Below, one piece after another: positions 6,305-9,925 of a DNA stretch of 9,925 bases (positions within the stretch are counted from its first letter, which is position 1; each line of letters begins with the position of its first letter). The DNA is taken from contig DASC01000118.1 in assembly GCA_002503595.1 (NCBI GenBank), forward strand, positions 6,611 through 16,535, given 5' to 3'. The translations under genes and the position numbers were made by a program. The stretch comes from Candidatus Methanogaster sp. UBA203. Its GTDB lineage: Archaea > Halobacteriota > Methanosarcinia > Methanosarcinales > Methanogasteraceae. Under the pieces are notes generated by a model, which saw only the letters and a program-made list of their open reading frames with translations, was not told the DNA's origin and made no database searches.

Positions 6305-7037
6305 ATGGAAGGATTTATAAAAAATAAAGTTTATTCTAATTATATTATGAAAGATTGGAATACATTGTATAAAGAAAAGGGAATAGTACAAAAAGAACCT
6401 TCAAAAAAAGTATTGGAAGCTATCAAATTTTTTAAGGGAAAAAGGATCAAAAAAATTCTTGATTTAGGCTGGCACTGGAAGGCATACAACACTTTTGGTG
6501 AAAGAAAATTTTGAAGTATATGGTTGTGATAATTCTGAAGATGCTTTGAAGATTATTAAAGAAATTTTGGTTGATAATGAATTTAGATTATGTGATATGA
6601 CTAAACTTCTATATGATGATGAGTATTTTGATGGAATTATATATTATCAAGTGATACAACATGGCAAAATTGCGGATATAAAAAAATCAATCTCTGAAAT
6701 GTATCGTGTATTGAAGAAAGGAGGGTATTTATTTTTAGTGGTGATATCAACAAAACACCCAAAATTTCAAACGGGTGAAGAGATAGAACCAAATACTAAA
6801 ATTAATACTGATGATATTGATGGATATATGCCACATCACTTTTTTTCTGAATTAGAAATGAAGGAGTTTTTTAATAAGTATGAGATAATTAAATTAAATC
6901 ATTTTGAGGGACAAAGTGAAATAAATCCTTCAGGTAGAATGGCTTCCTGGGAACTATACGCAAGTCGAGAACAGTTGGATAGCGACTCCTATACAACAGA
7001 CAGACAAAGAAACCACCATGATGATGAGAACGATTGA
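6305..7037 (+). pseudogene. SAM-dependent methyltransferase (class I), frameshifted within motif I
   Basis: Two overlapping frames encode one class I methyltransferase. The upstream frame (possible starts at 6281, 6293, 6305 or 6347) has KDWNTLYKEKG and reaches KKILDLG at about 6450-6469. The downstream frame resumes with GTGRHTTLLVKENFEVYGCDNS. Adding two bases at 6470 turns the lone T into TGT (Cys) and restores DLGCGTGRH, the SAM-binding motif I. Later motifs follow: FDGIIYYQVIQH (motif IV region) and VLKKGGYLFLVV (motif VI region), ending around WELYASRE. The last 20 or so residues look like read-through into unrelated sequence. The gene is far more AT-rich than the nif and transporter genes and uses AT-ending codons, which points to horizontal transfer. 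It is either a true pseudogene or carries a sequencing error. Its substrate is unknown. Confidence 0.8.
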
Positions 7038-7245
7038 GATCAAGGAGATCAAATACGAAGTGGACAAAGAGCGAAGAGAGAGTGTAATATCCCGGCTCCA
7101 GGAACTATACAGAGACCAACTCGACATATTCACAGAAGGGGATTTTGTTGGTGTCCGGGGCGATCTGCATAACTATAAAAGAAGAAATAGAATATTATGG
7201 ATAATGAGTGGTGGCAAACATGGGAAGGATTTACCGACCGGTTGA
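7018..7245 (+). CDS. Small hypothetical protein upstream of retropepsin-like gene
   Basis: I do not recognise this protein of up to 75 residues. It may start at any of three consecutive ATG codons (7018, 7021, 7024), and none has a clear ribosome site. It is charged and looks soluble: an initial beta-like stretch (RTIEIKEIKYEV), a helix-like stretch (KERRESVISRLQELYRDQL), then GDFVGVRGDLHNYKRRNR. Its end overlaps the next gene by 26 bases, suggesting coupled expression. It could be the small partner of the retropepsin-like protein, as in two-gene modules. Its start also overlaps the end of the methyltransferase frame. Composition has returned to that of the host genes. Confidence 0.5.
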   Translation: MMMRTIEIKEIKYEVDKERRESVISRLQELYRDQLDIFTEGDFVGVRGDLHNYKRRNRILWIMSGGKHGKDLPTG

Positions 7246-7572
7246 GCTTGAATATGGTTATCGGAAAGCCACGACTGTCGCAATTATAGATACTGGTGCT
7301 GATGAAACTGTAATCAGTGAACGGTTGGCAGGTAAAGTTAATTCCGACTTATACGGTGTTTTCAAGGCGATTTGCGCGTCAGACACCATATTGGAAGGAA
7401 AGTATGCTGATGTAACGATCAGGGAACAGTGGAGCGGGGTTGAGATCATAATGACTGTTGGCGTTTCTGATAAGCCGTTTGGGGCGGATGACATCGATGA
7501 TGAGGGCTTTTGCGCAATATCGGGGTCGATTTCTTGCAAGAAACAGAAATGCCTCTTGATTTTGGTTATTGA
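7220..7572 (+). pseudogene. Retropepsin-like (clan AA) aspartic protease, frameshifted near the C terminus
   Basis: The ATG at 7220, with GGTGG about five bases upstream, opens a protein with AIIDTGADETVISERLA; Asp24-Thr25-Gly26-Ala27 is the DTGA active site of retropepsin-like proteases, which act as dimers with one Asp from each chain. The frame stays in register to about DDIDDEG (near 7503). After that the family's C-terminal motif appears only in the next frame, as IGVDFLQETEMPLDFGY ending in TGA at 7570-7572. One extra base near 7505-7510 would join the two into a protein of about 118 residues, the normal length. As given, translation instead runs to 7672 through a Cys-rich, unrelated tail. 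This is a recent inactivation or a sequencing error. The target of such small archaeal proteases is unknown. Confidence 0.75.
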
Positions 7573-7677
7573 CACACTGAATGATTATCTGCGACCGGGG
7601 TTTCACAGCCGATTGGACTATATGACGTTCTGCGTCTGCATCAGTTTCTGTCATTTTTATTGGTCCAACTAAATAAA

Positions 7678-7705
7678 GTTTATGCGCTATACAATAAGCA
7701 TAAAC
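7678..7705. repeat. Perfect 8-base inverted repeat upstream of transporter operon
   Basis: GTTTATGC (7678-7685) and GCATAAAC (7698-7705) are exact reverse complements with a 12-base spacer. It lies in the non-coding stretch 7573-7760, where I see no gene. It could be a terminator-like structure for the accessory genes or a protein-binding site. Confidence 0.45.
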
Positions 7706-7722
7706 ATTGCATAATCACGATT

Positions 7723-7734
7723 TTAATCGATTAA
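7723..7734. promoter_or_regulatory. 12-base perfect palindrome upstream of the transporter TATA box
   Basis: TTAATCGATTAA is its own reverse complement and is centred about 44 bases before the centre of the TATA box at 7769-7776, a position where archaeal activators can bind. The nifH promoter has no copy of it, so any role would be specific to the transporter. Confidence 0.3.
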
Positions 7735-7760
7735 CACAGACCAGACGGCATATCCCCTCA

Positions 7761-7801
7761 CCATAAATCTTATATAGTATAGCATCGACAGTAACCTACC
7801 G
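7761..7801 (+). promoter_or_regulatory. Transporter operon promoter with regulatory block shared with nifH promoter
   Basis: The TATA box CTTATATA is at 7769-7776, preceded by CCATAAA and followed by the exact 13-base run CATCGACAGTAAC (7783-7795) that is also found before nifH. The block aligns without gaps to 1413-1453 with five mismatches, and similarity fades on both sides, so it looks like a conserved control region rather than a large duplication. Transcription should begin near 7797-7800, about 50 bases before the ATG at 7849. Confidence 0.75.
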
Positions 7802-7818
7802 CCTTCTAACAGACGGTA
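7797..7818 (+). promoter_or_regulatory. Hairpin at the expected 5' end of the transporter transcript
   Basis: TACCGCCT (7797-7804) pairs with AGACGGTA (7811-7818) at seven of eight positions around a 6-base loop (TCTAAC). Its ACCG base lies at the same alignment offset as ACCG of the nifH hairpin, but the distance to CGGT differs (12 against 17 bases), which fits an RNA stem better than a fixed-spacing dimer operator. Confidence 0.5.
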
Positions 7819-7848
7819 TGGAAGAACGGTCACAGAACAGGTGTATCA

Positions 7849-8796
7849 ATGAAAGATCGAACACACTCACTGGTAAGTATCACCGGCATGGGACTCCTCA
7901 TCCTGACCATCCTGACCACAGGATGCACCCAGAAAGATAACTCCCAAAGCATCGGGATGGCTGTGGAGTTCAATGACCACGCCGCATGTGCTTATGTGGC
8001 AAAGGAGAACGGCTGGTACGGGGAGGAGGGGATCAACCTCACCACTTATGAGAGCTATGCCACCGGGATGCGACTTACCAGTGCGCTTGCAAGAGGGGAT
8101 ATAGAGGTTGCGTACATCTGCCTTGCTCCTGCTATAATGGCGTACGCAAGAGGCGTTCCGGTGGTGATCGTTTCCGGAACTCACAAACATGGCTATGGTC
8201 TGGTTGCAAGCCCTGATATCGTAAATATCTCTGACCTGAATGGTGCGACCATCGGCTGCGTGCGAGAAGGTGGCATGGTGGACCTCCTATTAAACCGCAT
8301 GATTCAGGAATACGACCTCAAGGACGTACGGATCCAGCGGATGAATCCACTTAAGCAGGTGATAGCCCTTGAAACCGGTAGGATCGATGCTGCGTTCCTG
8401 CCGGAGCATCATGCAACCGTCGCTGAGTCCAAGGGCTTTACGATGCTCATCACAAGCCATGAACTGTGGCATGAGATGCAAGGCAGTGTCCTGATCGTCA
8501 AGAGGGAACTGATCGAAGACGATCCTGAAACCGTGAGAAGACTGGTTCGGGTGACCGAGAGGGCAACTACCTGGGTGAATGAGAATCCGGATGATGCTGC
8601 CAGAATTCTTGCAGATGAACTGGATACCGAACCTGAAATCATCAAAAAATCGATGAGCCGTCTGAATTACACCACCGGGATTGACGTAGACTCTGTTCAG
8701 GAGATGATCGATTTCATGGTAGAACTTGGTTATATCGATGAAGGCATCAGAGCCGAGGATATGCTGGATACAGAGTTCCTGCAGGAGAATATATGA
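7849..8796 (+). CDS. ABC transporter substrate-binding lipoprotein, NMT1/TauA/SsuA-like
   Basis: This 315-residue binding protein captures a small solute outside the cell and delivers it to the permease. The N terminus has a signal peptide (hydrophobic MGLLILTILTTG) ending in a lipobox-like LTTGC with Cys26 as the likely lipid anchor. The body follows the NMT1/TauA/SsuA pattern: AYVAKENGWYGEEGINL, then a stretch reporting ALARGDIEVAYICLAPAIMAYARG, then GATIGCVREGGMVDLLL and ALETGRIDAAFLPEH. AGGTG at 7839-7843 is the ribosome site. The stop overlaps the permease start as ATGA. The family imports taurine, sulfonates, nitrate/cyanate, thiamine precursors and others, and the ligand cannot be read here. 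The promoter shared with nifH suggests expression under nitrogen-fixing conditions. Confidence 0.9.
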   Translation: MKDRTHSLVSITGMGLLILTILTTGCTQKDNSQSIGMAVEFNDHAACAYVAKENGWYGEEGINLTTYESYATGMRLTSALARGDIEVAYICLAPAIMAYARGVPVVIVSGTHKHGYGLVASPDIVNISDLNGATIGCVREGGMVDLLLNRMIQEYDLKDVRIQRMNPLKQVIALETGRIDAAFLPEHHATVAESKGFTMLITSHELWHEMQGSVLIVKRELIEDDPETVRRLVRVTERATTWVNENPDDAARILADELDTEPEIIKKSMSRLNYTTGIDVDSVQEMIDFMVELGYIDEGIRAEDMLDTEFLQENI

Positions 8797-9542
8797 GACT
8801 CCGGAATATACTGGATGGATGTATACCGATCATCGTATTCGCTCTGATCTGGGAATTTATCGCCAGGATACATATAGTTCCTGAATACATCTTTCCATCA
8901 TTCTCTGCGGTGATGCGTGAATTCTACCACCTGACAGTCAGCGGAGTCCTGCTTGATAATCTTGCAAGCAGTTTATTCCGGGTGCTCGTCGGATTTTTCT
9001 TAGGCTCTTTGGCAGGTATCATGATGGGGACTGTTATGGGCTGCAAGGAGATCATAAACAGGTCGTTTCACCCGATCGCAAGCCTGCTCTATCCGGTACC
9101 AACGCTTGGATGGGCGCCACTACTGATGATCTGGATCGGAATAAATGAGATGTTGCCAATTGTACTGATATTCCTGTGCTCGTTCTTTCCTGTGCTCTAT
9201 AACACGATCACAGGCATCAGGAGTGTCGGTAGCGATGTTATCAACGCAGCAAGAACGCTTGGAGCGTCTGACCCAAAGATCCTGACAACAGTCATCCTGC
9301 CGCTTGCCGTGCCAAACATCTTCACAGGGCTTCGGCTTGAGGCGGGCATGGCATGGCGGGTTGTGATCGCTGCTGAGATGGTTGCGATCCCAACAGGTAT
9401 CGGTGCGCTGTTGATCAGGTCGGAGAGTCTGCTGCGGGTGGATGTGATCATCGTCTGCCTGATGGTGCTTTCCGTGATGTGCCTTGCCTTTGAGCGGGTA
9501 TTTCAGTATATCGAGACGAGACTGACAAAGGAATGGAGGTGA
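8793..9542 (+). CDS. ABC transporter permease, TauC/SsuC-like (BPD_transp_1)
   Basis: This 249-residue integral membrane protein forms the translocation pore, presumably as a homodimer. Hydrophobic segments lie near residues 10-27, 63-83, 100-117, 122-138, 187-205 and 217-237, the usual six-helix plan. The cytoplasmic EAA-type coupling loop reads NAARTLGASDPKILTTVILP (about 151-170), which contacts the ATPase. The segment RLEAGMAWRVVIAAEMVA is characteristic of the TauC/SsuC branch. The ATG overlaps the binding-protein stop, indicating coupled translation. It ends with KEWR, and the ATPase start follows four bases after its stop. The length is normal and I see no defects. Confidence 0.93.
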   Translation: MRLRNILDGCIPIIVFALIWEFIARIHIVPEYIFPSFSAVMREFYHLTVSGVLLDNLASSLFRVLVGFFLGSLAGIMMGTVMGCKEIINRSFHPIASLLYPVPTLGWAPLLMIWIGINEMLPIVLIFLCSFFPVLYNTITGIRSVGSDVINAARTLGASDPKILTTVILPLAVPNIFTGLRLEAGMAWRVVIAAEMVAIPTGIGALLIRSESLLRVDVIIVCLMVLSVMCLAFERVFQYIETRLTKEWR

Positions 9543-9546
9543 GGTT

Positions 9547-9925
9547 ATGCCGGATATTGAATTGAAGAATATTAGAAATTATGTATTTAATGATCTGAAT
9601 ATGGAGATATTTGATAAGGAGTTACTGGTCGTGACCGGTCCGAACGGGGCAGGAAAATCAACACTGCTTGCAACCATCGCAGGACTTGTGAACTACGATG
9701 GAACTGTCCTCTTCGACGGAGTAACGGTTGACAGGATACCGACAAACGAGCGGAAGATCGGATATCTCTTCCAGAATCTCGCACTATTCCCGCATCTCAA
9801 CGTCGCATCCAACATCGGATACGGGATGGCAGTGAAAGGAGATGGAAAGACCGAGATCGCACAAAACGTGGATGAACTCCTCAGGCTGATGAGAATCGAG
9901 CATCTGAGGGACCGCTATCCAAAGA
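9547..9925 (+). CDS. ABC transporter ATP-binding protein (3'-truncated by window edge)
   Basis: The ATPase that drives the transporter; the first 126 residues are visible and the frame is open at the right edge. GGAGGT at 9535-9540, overlapping the permease stop, fixes the ATG at 9547. Walker A is GPNGAGKST (31-39) and the Q-loop is in YLFQNLALFPHLNV (Gln76). The signature (LSGGQ), Walker B and switch His lie beyond the window. The Q-loop context LFQNLALFPHLNVASNI is closer to ModC/WtpC, PotA and FbpC ATPases than to the usual TauB/SsuB wording (QEAALLPWLNV), so the substrate class should not be assumed to be a sulfonate. That comparison is from memory of family motifs, not an alignment. Confidence 0.92.
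   Translation, partial: MPDIELKNIRNYVFNDLNMEIFDKELLVVTGPNGAGKSTLLATIAGLVNYDGTVLFDGVTVDRIPTNERKIGYLFQNLALFPHLNVASNIGYGMAVKGDGKTEIAQNVDELLRLMRIEHLRDRYPK

Noticed and set aside
6950..7110. Ten-base direct repeat GGAACTATAC at 6950-6959 and 7101-7110 as a target-site duplication
   Set aside because: The copies do not flank a recognisable element, and a 10-base match within 150 bases can be chance.
1..9925. tRNA, rRNA or CRISPR array
   Set aside because: I saw no cloverleaf-like sequence, no rRNA-like stretch and no regularly spaced repeats in the non-coding parts.

Overview
The window looks like a chromosomal segment of an anaerobic, methanogen-lineage euryarchaeon (a methanogen or a related ANME-like archaeon; I cannot place it more precisely). 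The evidence is archaeal TATA boxes (TTTATATA type), Shine-Dalgarno sites matching the archaeal GGAGGTGAT, and a nifH-nifI1-nifI2-nifD-nifK gene order in which two PII-like genes sit between nifH and nifD, as in methanogens.

Layout. (1) Positions 1-1118 hold the C-terminal part of a SNF2/RapA-type helicase, cut by the left edge. A small convergent ORF on the minus strand (1130-1345) ends in a C-x2-C-x5-C cluster like the Fe-S tail of Cas4/PD-(D/E)XK nucleases. (2) A long nifH leader (about 1413-1606) carries a TATA box, a hairpin at the expected transcript start and a 37-codon upstream ORF. (3) Positions 1607-5896 hold the nitrogenase operon nifH, nifI1, nifI2, nifD and nifK, followed by a strong hairpin. 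All cluster ligands are present. NifD is a mosaic of Mo-nitrogenase-like and Vnf-like motifs, and nifE/nifN do not follow. (4) Positions 5960-7672 are a decaying accessory stretch. It contains a truncated IS200-type TnpA, an AT-rich methyltransferase gene broken by a 2-nt loss inside its SAM motif, a small unknown ORF, and a retropepsin-like protease gene broken by a frameshift near its C terminus. (5) Positions 7760-9925 hold a TauABC/SsuABC-like transporter operon: a lipoprotein binding protein, a permease, and an ATPase cut by the right edge.

The most interesting signal links regions 2 and 5. The promoters of nifH and of the transporter share an ungapped 41-nt block (36 of 41 identical), including an exact 13-nt run between the TATA box and the start region. 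In both cases an ACCG...CGGT hairpin follows at the same offset. This suggests that the transporter belongs to the same regulon as nitrogenase, although more than 1.7 kb of accessory DNA separates them. NifH would reduce NifDK, NifI1/NifI2 would switch NifDK off when fixed nitrogen is plentiful, and the transporter may import something needed under nitrogen-fixing conditions. Its substrate cannot be read from the sequence.
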